Positions 7,332 through 13,469 of a stretch of 13,469 nt of DNA are shown one piece after another; position 1 is the stretch's first letter; each line of letters opens with the position of its first letter. A program made the position numbers and the translations under genes. Under the pieces are notes generated by a model. The model did not search any database. It worked only from the letters and a program-made list of their open reading frames with translations, and had not been told where the DNA came from. The DNA is from Flavobacteriaceae bacterium (GTDB taxonomy: Bacteria > Bacteroidota > Bacteroidia > Flavobacteriales > Flavobacteriaceae), in the NCBI GenBank assembly GCA_013001365.1, contig JABDMQ010000110.1, positions 1-13,469 of the forward strand. Direction: 5' to 3'.

Positions 7332-8165
7332 ATGAAAAGACTCGTTTATTTATTACTATTATCGGCCAACATGTTGTTCTCGCAAGAGGAGTTCAAGCAT
7401 GTGGTTTATTTTGATACGGACCAATATGTTGTTCCTTCCACCGAAAAAAATCGGATATTGTTATTCATCCAGGAGCTAAGTGGGGTGGATATTGATAAGA
7501 TCGAGATCTTTGGATTTTGCGACGATCGTGGCACGGACAATTACAATCAAATCCTTTCTCAGCAGCGCGCTGATGCGATTAAGTCAATTTTTACCGAAAA
7601 CTCTGTTGATCAATCTAAAATAACCAACGTAGACGGAAGGGGTGAAATCCTACTTAACATAGTTCATGAGGATGATTTGAATGAAATAAGGGGTCTTAAT
7701 CGAAAAGTAGAGATCATTGTAAAGCCAGAACCTAAGGTTGTCGAAGTTGTAAAGGTAAAGGCCAAGAAAGATGACCGCTTAATTAAAGACGATGTAAAGG
7801 TTGGTGATAAGATTCTTTTAAAGAACATCTTGTTCAAGGTTAATTATAGTTATATAGAGCCGGAATCTAAGAAAGTGCTAGAAAAAATCGCTAAAGAACT
7901 GGTAAAGCGAGATGATATTCATTTCATAGTCCAAGGGCATGTATGTTGCACAGAAAACAGTAGGGATGCTATCGATAGAAAAACCCGAAAAAGAAATCTT
8001 TCGGTTGCTAGGGCGAAATACATTTATGACTATCTAGCTCGAAAAGGTGTTTCAAAAAGCAGGATGAAATATGTTGGTTTACGAAGGAAATTTCCTTTAG
8101 GAAAAGGCGAAAAGAACGATCGTCGTGTGGAGATCATGGTGACGCATATTGCAGATAGGAATTAA
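7332..8165 (+). CDS. Secreted protein with two tandem OmpA-like domains
   Basis: The 277-residue protein has a signal peptide (about 1-17, MKRLVYLLLLSANMLFS) and then two OmpA C-terminal-like modules with no beta-barrel and no lipobox. Domain 1 (about 22-131) has FDTD, IEIFGFCDDRGTDNYN, LSQQRADAIK and LNRKVEI, so the peptidoglycan-binding Asp (64/65), Arg79 and the final NRxVE are in place. A Lys/Val-rich linker (132-155) leads to domain 2 (about 158-273), with ILFKVNYSYIEPES, VQGHVCCTENS, RNLSVARAKYIYDYL and NDRRVEIMV. In domain 2 the usual GHTD motif is GHVCC, so the Asp that contacts the diaminopimelate group is missing and replaced by two Cys. Periplasmic location and peptidoglycan binding by domain 1 are inferred from the family. 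The gene has its own upstream promoter candidates 87 nt after the S41 gene and converges on elaA with 2 nt between stops. Confidence 0.85.
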   Translation: MKRLVYLLLLSANMLFSQEEFKHVVYFDTDQYVVPSTEKNRILLFIQELSGVDIDKIEIFGFCDDRGTDNYNQILSQQRADAIKSIFTENSVDQSKITNVDGRGEILLNIVHEDDLNEIRGLNRKVEIIVKPEPKVVEVVKVKAKKDDRLIKDDVKVGDKILLKNILFKVNYSYIEPESKKVLEKIAKELVKRDDIHFIVQGHVCCTENSRDAIDRKTRKRNLSVARAKYIYDYLARKGVSKSRMKYVGLRRKFPLGKGEKNDRRVEIMVTHIADRN

Positions 8166-8167
8166 AG

Positions 8168-8608
8168 TCACTTTTTTATCATGGCCACATGTGGTATGCC
8201 ATCTTCAAGGTATTCTGGACCTGTTTCCATAAAACCGAGACTATTGTAGAATTTTTTTAAATAAGTCTGCGCAGAAAGCTTGATCAAAGTTGACTCATAA
8301 CGCTCCTCGATGGATTTTATAGACGCCTTCATGATGGCCTCTCCATATTTTTTTTGCCTGCTGTTTTTTTTCACAACAACCCTTCCAATGCTTGATTCAT
8401 TGAAATAATCCCCTTGTTTGAAAATACGCGTATAAGCAACTAATTCATCTTCATCGTATCCCATAACGTGAAGTGCCTTGATGTCTTTTCCATCAAGGTC
8501 TTGATAAACACAATCTTGCTCGACAACAAAAACCTCGGAGCGCAATTGAAGAAGGTCGTATAGCTCTTGATTTGTAAGTTCGTTAAATTTTTTTGTGTTG
8601 ATCTGCAT
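8168..8608 (-). CDS. elaA: ElaA-type GNAT family N-acetyltransferase
   Basis: A 146-residue GNAT-fold acetyltransferase of the ElaA subgroup. The N-terminal signature LRSEVFVVEQDCVYQDLDGKD (starting at 22) is the ElaA pattern (LR..VFVVEQ.C.Y...D..D). IGRVVVKKNSRQKKYGEAI (starting at 74) holds the beta4 strand and the acetyl-CoA pyrophosphate loop in the form RQKKYGEA. FYNSLGF near 120 is the common GNAT motif B region, and GIPHVAM near the end is again ElaA-like. The acceptor substrate of ElaA proteins is not established to my knowledge. It is the last gene of the rpiB-CDF-elaA operon, starting 4 nt after the exporter stop codon, with no terminator hairpin visible between it and the convergent OmpA gene. 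Confidence 0.88.
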   Translation of the reverse strand: MQINTKKFNELTNQELYDLLQLRSEVFVVEQDCVYQDLDGKDIKALHVMGYDEDELVAYTRIFKQGDYFNESSIGRVVVKKNSRQKKYGEAIMKASIKSIEERYESTLIKLSAQTYLKKFYNSLGFMETGPEYLEDGIPHVAMIKK

Positions 8609-8612
8609 GTGT

Positions 8613-9530
8613 TTAGTCTTGAACTATGACATCCTTAGCGTCACATTTTCCAAATTCTGGTTGGATATTTACATGGTTAATATGGAATTCGTGATGCAGG
8701 ATTTCTTCAATGTCGTTTAGTATTAAATCAAACTGAGAGAGGTTTAGGTCTTTGTGAAAATCAATATGTGCTTCTAAATGAACCTCATCCTCATTTAATT
8801 GCCATACGTGAACATGGTGAGTGTTCTTTATCGATTCAATTGCGTTCAATCTATTGACTATATCCTTAACATGTATGTCGCCTGGAGTAAAAAGCATTAA
8901 TACCTTAAAGGATTCTTTTAATAGGTCATAGCCAACGAAAATCAAATATAGGGCAATGGCCATCGTTAATAATGCGTCTATCCAATATACCTGATAGAAC
9001 TTCATGATCAACCCTCCTATTAATACAGCCACAGAGGCTAGCATGTCAGTCATTAAATGAAGATATGCTGAACGCATGTTCATGTTTGTTTTGGCATCTT
9101 TTCTTAATAATAGGACACTAAATCCGTTGGCCAGGATACCTAAGAGAGATAACCAGATTACTATATTAGATTCTATTTTTTGAGGGTCTTGAAACCTTTT
9201 AGCGGCTTCAATTATAAGTAAAACAGCTATAATGATCAATGTTGATGCATTTACAAAAGCCGCAAGGATTTCAGCTCTTTTGTAGCCAAATGTCCTGTTG
9301 ATCGAAGCTTCTTTTTTTGCTAATAATGTAGCTATATAACTAACGACCAAAGAAAGGACATCGCTAAAATTATGAAGGGCGTCGCTTAATAAAGAAAGAC
9401 TGCCAGATACTAGGCCTCCAATTATTTGTGAGACCGTTATCAAAATGTTCAGTAAAATGGATATTAAGAGATTTTTACCTCTTAATGATGGGTGTGAATG
9501 TGAATGGTTATGAGAGTGACTATGACCCAT
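8613..9530 (-). CDS. Cation diffusion facilitator (CDF) metal exporter, zinc-type
   Basis: This 305-residue inner-membrane transporter exports divalent metal, typically Zn2+, in exchange for protons. It begins with a His-rich cytoplasmic leader (GHSHSHNHSHSHP, residues 2-14) and has six predicted membrane segments at about 20-40, 44-66, 85-108, 120-142, 155-176 and 180-200. The transport-site motifs are HNFSD (His53, Asp57) in segment 2 and HLMTD (His158, Asp162) in segment 5; the His-Asp form points to zinc-type CDFs such as ZitB/CzcD. The C-terminal domain (about 210-305) has THHVHVWQL and HLEAHID, which form the metal-sensing dimer interface. The ATG lies directly after the rpiB stop codon with no gap. 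No metalloregulator gene is adjacent. Confidence 0.94.
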   Translation of the reverse strand: MGHSHSHNHSHSHPSLRGKNLLISILLNILITVSQIIGGLVSGSLSLLSDALHNFSDVLSLVVSYIATLLAKKEASINRTFGYKRAEILAAFVNASTLIIIAVLLIIEAAKRFQDPQKIESNIVIWLSLLGILANGFSVLLLRKDAKTNMNMRSAYLHLMTDMLASVAVLIGGLIMKFYQVYWIDALLTMAIALYLIFVGYDLLKESFKVLMLFTPGDIHVKDIVNRLNAIESIKNTHHVHVWQLNEDEVHLEAHIDFHKDLNLSQFDLILNDIEEILHHEFHINHVNIQPEFGKCDAKDVIVQD

Positions 9531-9965
9531 TTAACATGATAAAGCGATCTTCTTGACTCTTCGTTCATGCCGTCCTCCTTCAAAATCTGTACTAATGAAT
9601 GTTTTGACCATCTCTATGGCTTGTACAATAGATGTGAAGCGAGCTGGAATGCTTAGAACATTAGCATCGTTATGTAATCGCGCCAATTCAGCAATTTCTT
9701 TAGTCCAGCATAGTGCCGACCTGACTTTTTGATGTTTATTGGCAGTCATTGAAGCACCGTTGCCACTACCGCAAATTATTATTCCAACGCCTACTCGACC
9801 ATTCTCAACGTCATTAGCCACAGGGTGAACAAAATCAGGATAGTCTACACTGTCATTTGTATTTACGCCATGATTAGTTACTTCATGTCCTTGAGATTCA
9901 AGATAAGTAACAATAGCTTCTTTATAATCAGTTCCAGCATGATCATTACCAATGGATATTTTCAT
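9531..9965 (-). CDS. rpiB: Ribose-5-phosphate isomerase B
   Basis: A 144-residue RpiB/LacAB-family isomerase, which interconverts ribose 5-phosphate and ribulose 5-phosphate in the non-oxidative pentose phosphate pathway. Motifs: NDHAG at 7-11, HGVNTNDSVDYPDF at 32-45, the catalytic-cysteine loop CGSGNGASMTANK starting at Cys65, RSALCW near 82-87, and the phosphate-binding GRHERRV at 131-137. The loop reads GSGNGAS where many family members have GTGxGMS, a conservative variation. Length and start agree with the family (MKISIGNDHAG). It is the first gene of a tight three-gene operon with the CDF exporter (0 nt gap) and elaA. TAACTTTA (minus strand, complement of 9986-9993) is a one-mismatch -7 candidate, but I see no matching -33. 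Confidence 0.96.
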   Translation of the reverse strand: MKISIGNDHAGTDYKEAIVTYLESQGHEVTNHGVNTNDSVDYPDFVHPVANDVENGRVGVGIIICGSGNGASMTANKHQKVRSALCWTKEIAELARLHNDANVLSIPARFTSIVQAIEMVKTFISTDFEGGRHERRVKKIALSC

Positions 9966-10009
9966 TTTAGATGAATTTTATTATGGTAAAGTTACGAATA
10001 TTGATAATG

Positions 10010-10059
10010 TTAACAGATATGAAAAACCTACTTATATCAATGTTCATATCTTCTGTTAA
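10010..10059. repeat. Long interrupted inverted repeat upstream of rpiB
   Basis: The left arm TTAACAGATATGA (10010-10022) pairs with TCATATCTTCTGTTAA (10044-10059), allowing a 3-nt bulge in the right arm and a 21-nt loop. It begins 45 bp upstream of the rpiB start codon. As DNA it could be two half-sites for a dimeric regulator; as RNA on either strand it could form a stem-loop. Confidence 0.5.
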
Positions 10060-10191
10060 ACTCTAACATCTTTTTTTGGTGGAATAATAAATTTTATCAA
10101 GCAATAATTCCTATTGAACAAACAAATTATTTATTGGTCATTTGTTATAGTTTTATCAAACCAAAAATCAATACCTATTAACTTTTTTAAC

Positions 10192-10206
10192 TTGATAATT
10201 TATCAA
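10192..10206. repeat. Palindrome TTGATAA-T-TTATCAA
   Basis: Two copies of the region's repeated heptamer face each other across one base, forming a perfect 15-bp palindrome with 7-bp arms. This makes it the natural centre of the heptamer cluster and a plausible binding site for a symmetric DNA-binding protein. Confidence 0.5.
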
Positions 10207-10225
10207 TAATACCCTGTTCAATTCA

Positions 10226-10246
10226 ATATTAACTGTTGGTTAATAT
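10226..10246. repeat. Perfect 8-bp-arm inverted repeat ATATTAAC-N5-GTTAATAT
   Basis: The arms at 10226-10233 and 10239-10246 are exact complements separated by TGTTG. It is one of several dyads in the rpiB-MORN intergenic region and lacks a following T-run, so it is not a normal terminator. Confidence 0.5.
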
Positions 10247-10278
10247 CTCACTTATTTACTTGGTAATTAAGCTCTTGA

Positions 10279-10290
10279 CTTATTAATAAG
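10279..10290. repeat. 12-bp perfect palindrome CTTATTAATAAG
   Basis: This is self-complementary over all 12 bp, with GA before and ATGTC after giving partial further symmetry. It lies in the same AT-rich intergenic region, about 35 bp from the preceding dyad. Confidence 0.4.
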
Positions 10291-10437
10291 ATGTCAGTAT
10301 AGAATTACAACTAAATAACTATCGAAATATTAAAATAATTATCACCAGAATTAACAAGCAATAATCATCATCAATTTATTAATTTAAATTTCAAAAAAAT
10401 AAATAATGATATTTAGAATGTTGATAAGATGATGTGC

Positions 10438-10983
10438 TTAAAAAAATCCGCAATTTCTTTTCTTGCCGGTTTTTATGTCGTAACAAACTTGGTTGGATAT
10501 TCGACCAGAGGCATGTCGAACATATTCCATATAGAGTTTTCCTTTTCTATAGTCTTTGCAAGGCCCGTCTATCACTCCGTTCTTGTAATAGCGTTCATTA
10601 TCAAGTACGCCTTCTTCGTAATATTTACAATTTCCGAAAATTAGGTTTTCTTTATATGATATTTCCCTTATAGGTGTCCCTTTGATGTCATATTGTTTAG
10701 AAATACCATTAAGCTTACCGCCTATATAATCGTTCTCAGCTTGTATTCTTCCGTTTTTATAAAATGACTTTACAGTTCCTTGAAGAGTGTCGTTAACATA
10801 GTCTGCTATAATGAAAACCTTTCCGCTGGAATAGTATTTGGTCCATTCTCCGGTTTTATAACCATTTTCATCACGGACGCCAACAGAGTATGTCCCATCT
10901 TCATTGTCTTCAGTATATGTTGATTGTCCCAAACAAAAATTGTAGGACACAAAAACAAAGAATAAAAGAAGATATATTCTCAT
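10438..10983 (-). CDS. Secreted MORN-repeat protein (YwqK-like)
   Basis: The 181-residue protein has a signal peptide (about 1-19, ending near CLGQS) followed by repeats of about 20-23 residues of the bacterial MORN_2 type. Repeats are recognisable at GEWTKYYSSGKV, GTVKSFYKNGRI, GISKQYDIKGTPI, GNCKYYEEGVLDNE and GPCKDYRKGKL, each with the G-x-x-x-x-Y/F-x-x-G pattern. The C-terminus is Cys/Lys-rich (VCYDIKTGKKRNCGFF). Such proteins are common in Bacteroidota. Database names call some of them antitoxins (YwqK family), but nothing here shows a toxin partner: no second small gene adjoins it. It stands alone with its own promoter, reading away from rnr. Function is unknown; the repeat fold and export are the supported statements. 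Confidence 0.85.
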   Translation of the reverse strand: MRIYLLLFFVFVSYNFCLGQSTYTEDNEDGTYSVGVRDENGYKTGEWTKYYSSGKVFIIADYVNDTLQGTVKSFYKNGRIQAENDYIGGKLNGISKQYDIKGTPIREISYKENLIFGNCKYYEEGVLDNERYYKNGVIDGPCKDYRKGKLYMEYVRHASGRISNQVCYDIKTGKKRNCGFF

Positions 10984-11005
10984 TTATAAGTTATAATATA
11001 CTTAG

Positions 11006-11020
11006 GGCATAAAACATGCC
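11006..11020 (-). promoter_or_regulatory. Short hairpin/operator candidate in the MORN gene leader
   Basis: Read on the minus strand, GGCAT and ATGCC are perfect 5-bp arms around GTTTT. The repeat lies between the predicted transcription start and the ATG of the MORN gene, about 22 nt before the start codon. It could be a small leader hairpin or an operator half-site pair. Confidence 0.3.
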
Positions 11021-11031
11021 AAAACTACATC

Positions 11032-11063
11032 CAAATGTAATTATAGCACAATGTTTACACAAA
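11032..11063 (-). promoter_or_regulatory. Bacteroidota promoter of the MORN gene (TTTG-N20-TACATTTG)
   Basis: On the minus strand, TTTG (complement of 11060-11063) is followed by 20 nt and then TACATTTG (complement of 11032-11039). This is very close to the TTTG-N19-TAnnTTTG consensus of the Bacteroidota primary sigma factor. The start codon is 48 nt downstream of the -7 element, giving a leader of roughly 40-45 nt. It is the best promoter match in the window. Confidence 0.7.
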
Positions 11064-11211
11064 TAACCCTAACTTTTATAAAATTGTTGAGCTCTAAACG
11101 TTGAAAAGCATAAATTTTAGATGAATGTAAAACAAACATCGTAAATTAGATAGGATCATCCAAAATATCAACCATAAATCTTTTGTTTTGTTGATGTTAC
11201 CCAATACAGGA

Positions 11212-11225
11212 TTGAACATGTTCAA
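11212..11225. repeat. 14-bp perfect palindrome TTGAACATGTTCAA upstream of rnr
   Basis: The sequence is fully self-complementary over 14 bp, which is uncommon by chance even in AT-rich DNA because the centre GAACATGTTC includes four G/C bases. It sits about 60 bp upstream of the rnr -7 candidate and is a reasonable operator candidate. It is not a B. subtilis-type LexA box, which needs four bases between GAAC and GTTC; here there are two. Confidence 0.4.
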
Positions 11226-11283
11226 GATAAGATCCGACATTTTATTTTGACCTTGAAGAAGGGAGAATGTAATAATTAAAATG

Positions 11284-11291
11284 TAGTTTTG
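11284..11291 (+). promoter_or_regulatory. Candidate -7 element for rnr (TAGTTTTG)
   Basis: TAGTTTTG fits TAnnTTTG exactly. The nearest upstream TTG (11253-11255) is 28 nt away, longer than the usual spacing, so the -33 element is weak or absent. Use of this site would give a leader of about 80 nt before the ATG at 11380. Confidence 0.35.
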
Positions 11292-11379
11292 CAGGAAACC
11301 AATTGTGTTTAAGCTTCTCTTTAAATTACTTAAAACACATACAGTTTATTACTCAAAAGATTCTTCATTGAAATAACTA

Positions 11380-13469
11380 ATGGCCAAAAGAAAAAAAAGG
11401 AAATCTAAGAACAAGATTCCTAATCTTACAAATGCTATACTAGGCATCCTAAAGAAAGACAAACATAAATCCTACAACTATAAACAAATTGCTGCTAAGT
11501 TAGGGGTAAACGATGCAAGTAGCAGGAACCAAATAATCAAGAAACTCCATCAACTAAAAGCAAAACAAGAAATAGAAGAGGTTGATAGGGGAAAATTCAA
11601 GGCTATCATATCGTCAGAATACCATAAAGGAATAGTTGATATGGCACAGCGTGGGTCTGGCTATGTGGTCTGTGATGATTTCGATGAAGATATTTATGTG
11701 TCTTCCAACAACATGAACAAGGCACTGCATGGTGACGAAGTTGAATTATACGTTTTCAAAAGACGTAAACGAGGTAAACTTGAGGGAGAGATTACCCAAA
11801 TTTTGAATCGGGCGAAAAGTGAATATGTTGGTGCGATACAAATCCATAAAAATTATGCATTCGTTATTCCTGACAGTAATAAAATGCACACTGATATTTT
11901 CGTGCCAATCAAGAAAATCAAAAAAGCTGAAGAAGGAGACAAGGTTTTGGTGCGGATAGAAGAATGGCCTGAGAAATCTGACTCACCTATTGGAAAGGTC
12001 GTTCAGGTTTTGGGCAAACCAGGGGAGCACCATACAGAGATGCACTCCATCCTTGCTGAATATGGCTTACCGCATGAATTTCCCCACGAAGTCGAATCCT
12101 TTGCCAATAACATTGATACAGCGATTACAAGTCAAGAAATTGCAAATAGACGTGATATGCGCAAGGACTTGACATTTACCATAGACCCAAAGGACGCAAA
12201 GGATTTTGATGACGCTTTATCATTCAAGATCATGAATAACGGGCTTTATGAAATAGGTGTTCATATTGCAGATGTTTCACATTATGTCCGAGAAGGAACC
12301 GTACTTGATGATGAAGCTTATGAGCGCGCAACATCGATATATCTTGTGGATCGTGTCGTGCCTATGTTGCCAGAAATCCTTTCCAACAATGCCTGCTCAT
12401 TAAGACCTCATGAAGAGAAATACACGTTTTCAGCGGTGTTTCAACTCAATGAAAAGGCAGAGATCAAGAACCAGTGGTTTGGCCGCACGGTTACCTATAG
12501 CGATGCTAGGTTTGCCTATGAAGAAGCTCAGGCAATTATAGAAACCAAGGCCAATAAAATCCCTAAGGAGGTTTCATTATCCGGAAAGGCCTATGAAGCT
12601 GATCAAGCAGTTGCAGAAGCGGTAATACAACTAGATAATTTAGCCAAAATATTACGAAGAAAACGAATGGTCTCTGGGGCTATTTCTTTCGACAAAGTTG
12701 AGGTAAAGTTCAACTTGGACAAGGAAGCCAATCCAGTTGGTGTCTTTTTTAAGACGTCTAAAGATGCAAACAAACTGATTGAGGAATTCATGTTGTTGGC
12801 AAACCGAAAGGTTTCGGAATTCATTGGAAAACAACGACCAGAAAAAACCTTTGTATATAGGGTTCACGACGAACCAGATGAAAGCAAATTAGCTACGTTG
12901 CAAGGCGTGGTTTCTAAGTTTGGCTATAAGTTGAATTTCAGGGACCGAAGCAGTATTTCATCATCATTGAACAAGTTGTTGAAAGACGTCCAAGGTAAAA
13001 AAGAACAAAACCTTGTTGATACACTGGCAATAAGGACAATGAGCAAAGCCGAGTACACCACAAGGAACATTGGACATTACGGCCTTTCTTTTGACTATTA
13101 CAGTCACTTTACCTCTCCTATACGACGATACCCAGACGTCATAGCTCATAGGTTGTTACAGCGATATCTTGATGGGGAGAAATCCGTAAATGAAGAAGCT
13201 TATGAAGAAAAATGCAAACACTCCAGCAACATGGAGTATTTAGCCACCAAGGCAGAAAGAGATTCGATAAAATACATGCAGATCAGGTTTATGCAAGACC
13301 ACCAAGACGAAGAGTTTGTAGGTGTAATATCCGGAGTGACGGATTGGGGGATATATGTTGAGATCATCTCTAACAAATGTGAAGGAATGGTGAGTGTTAG
13401 GGACATGAATGATGATCGATATGTTTTTGATGAAAGTCAATACGCTATGGTTGGCGAGGCCACAAAAAC
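11380..13469 (+). CDS. rnr: Ribonuclease R, 3' truncated by the window edge
   Basis: This is a 3'-to-5' exoribonuclease of the RNase II/R family that degrades structured RNA and takes part in RNA quality control. From ATG 11380 the frame stays open to the last base (696 full codons), so the C-terminus is missing. In order: a very basic N-terminus (MAKRKKRKSKNK), a helix-turn-helix-like RNase R leader domain (about 15-75, with YKQIAAKLGVN), two cold-shock-type OB domains (about 80-235), the RNB catalytic domain from about 255, and the start of an S1 domain at about 646 (GVISGVTDWGIYVEI). Catalytic aspartates are visible as Asp269, Asp275, Asp277 and Asp278 in DPKDAKDFDDA. HFTSPIRRYPD at 576-586 is the conserved RNA-handling motif. 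The HTH leader and basic start separate RNase R from RNase II. Probably only the end of S1 and a basic tail are lost. It is transcribed divergently from the MORN gene. Confidence 0.96.
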   Translation, partial: MAKRKKRKSKNKIPNLTNAILGILKKDKHKSYNYKQIAAKLGVNDASSRNQIIKKLHQLKAKQEIEEVDRGKFKAIISSEYHKGIVDMAQRGSGYVVCDDFDEDIYVSSNNMNKALHGDEVELYVFKRRKRGKLEGEITQILNRAKSEYVGAIQIHKNYAFVIPDSNKMHTDIFVPIKKIKKAEEGDKVLVRIEEWPEKSDSPIGKVVQVLGKPGEHHTEMHSILAEYGLPHEFPHEVESFANNIDTAITSQEIANRRDMRKDLTFTIDPKDAKDFDDALSFKIMNNGLYEIGVHIADVSHYVREGTVLDDEAYERATSIYLVDRVVPMLPEILSNNACSLRPHEEKYTFSAVFQLNEKAEIKNQWFGRTVTYSDARFAYEEAQAIIETKANKIPKEVSLSGKAYEADQAVAEAVIQLDNLAKILRRKRMVSGAISFDKVEVKFNLDKEANPVGVFFKTSKDANKLIEEFMLLANRKVSEFIGKQRPEKTFVYRVHDEPDESKLATLQGVVSKFGYKLNFRDRSSISSSLNKLLKDVQGKKEQNLVDTLAIRTMSKAEYTTRNIGHYGLSFDYYSHFTSPIRRYPDVIAHRLLQRYLDGEKSVNEEAYEEKCKHSSNMEYLATKAERDSIKYMQIRFMQDHQDEEFVGVISGVTDWGIYVEIISNKCEGMVSVRDMNDDRYVFDESQYAMVGEATK

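Larger units (their letters stand above)
9966..10437. other. 472-bp AT-rich, dyad-rich intergenic region with clustered TTATCAA heptamers
   Basis: There is no credible gene on either strand here. The stretch is far more AT-rich than the flanking genes. It carries six exact copies of TTATCAA or its complement: 10001-10007 (-), 10094-10100 (+), 10153-10159 (+), 10192-10198 (-), 10200-10206 (+) and 10421-10427 (-). The last, read on the minus strand, is TTATCAACA, one mismatch from a DnaA box (TTATCCACA). Several perfect dyads are listed separately. It lies between rpiB (reading left from its start) and the 3' end of the MORN gene, so most of it is not needed as an rpiB promoter. Possible identities are a replication-origin-like element, a multi-site regulator-binding region, or a decayed sequence; none is proven. 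Confidence 0.5.
10984..11379. other. Intergenic region between the divergent MORN and rnr genes
   Basis: This 396-bp AT-rich region has no ORF longer than about 20 codons that looks like a gene, and no tRNA-like fold. It holds the MORN promoter and leader hairpin (11006-11063), a 14-bp palindrome (11212-11225) and a -7-like element for rnr (11284-11291). The middle part (about 11070-11210) contains nothing I can recognise. Confidence 0.6.

Noticed and set aside
8165..8178. AAAGT-C-ACTTT followed by T-run between the convergent OmpA and elaA genes as a terminator
   Set aside because: The stem has only five A/T-rich pairs and a 1-nt loop, which cannot form a stable hairpin.
10429..10673. Two overlapping plus-strand ORFs of 71 and 79 codons
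   Set aside because: They are antisense to the 3' part of the MORN gene, whose repeats are clear; their translations look like noise.
10438..10983. Toxin-antitoxin antitoxin (YwqK label) for the MORN protein
   Set aside because: No toxin gene adjoins it and it carries a signal peptide; the label comes from family naming only.
9964..11126. 13-bp direct repeat ATTTTAGATGAAT at 9964-9976 and 11114-11126, as possible att or insertion boundaries around the MORN gene
   Set aside because: A single 13-bp AT-rich match in 13 kb is expected about once by chance, one copy overlaps the rpiB start codon, and no integrase is present.
12603..13440. Several 60-75 codon minus-strand ORFs near the right end
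   Set aside because: All are antisense to the RNase R coding sequence, which is continuous and carries its catalytic motifs.

Overview
The window looks like chromosomal DNA of a Bacteroidota bacterium, most likely a Flavobacteriaceae member. This rests on several things. The gene set fits: a lipoprotein M1 aminopeptidase, rnpA directly followed by an S41 C-terminal processing protease, a short OmpA-domain protein, and a MORN-repeat secreted protein. Candidate promoters match the Bacteroidota -7 element TAnnTTTG. Coding sequence is moderately AT-rich, and Shine-Dalgarno sequences are mostly absent. I assign it to family level only, from gene content and protein style, without a database search. 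I see no insertion sequence, prophage, tRNA, rRNA or CRISPR array.

Layout. Positions 1-2036 (+) hold the tail of a subtilisin-like S8 peptidase and, 2 nt later, an M1 aminopeptidase lipoprotein; together they form a secreted or envelope peptide-degradation pair. Positions 2041-5102 (-) hold a two-gene operon that converges on the M1 gene: a GCS2-type amidoligase fused to two CBS domains, overlapping by 7 nt an AspA/AstE-type zinc deacylase. This is an enzyme pair able in principle to make and break amide bonds on small molecules. Positions 5222-8165 (+) hold rnpA, the S41 protease and a secreted protein with two OmpA-like domains. Positions 8168-9965 (-) hold a compact operon of rpiB, a CDF metal exporter and an ElaA-type acetyltransferase, with gaps of 0 and 4 nt.

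Positions 9966-10437 are a very AT-rich stretch with no gene. It is full of inverted repeats and six copies of TTATCAA/TTGATAA; it could be a replication-origin-like or regulator-binding region. Positions 10438-10983 (-) encode a secreted MORN-repeat protein with a good Bacteroidota promoter. Positions 10984-11379 are a second intergenic region, and 11380 to the end (+) is a 3'-truncated RNase R gene.

Most genes are conserved housekeeping or envelope functions. The parts most worth a second look are the GCS2-CBS/AspA-type operon, the dyad-rich intergenic region at 9966-10437, the tandem OmpA protein whose second domain has Cys-Cys where the usual Asp sits, and a possible leaderless start for rnpA.
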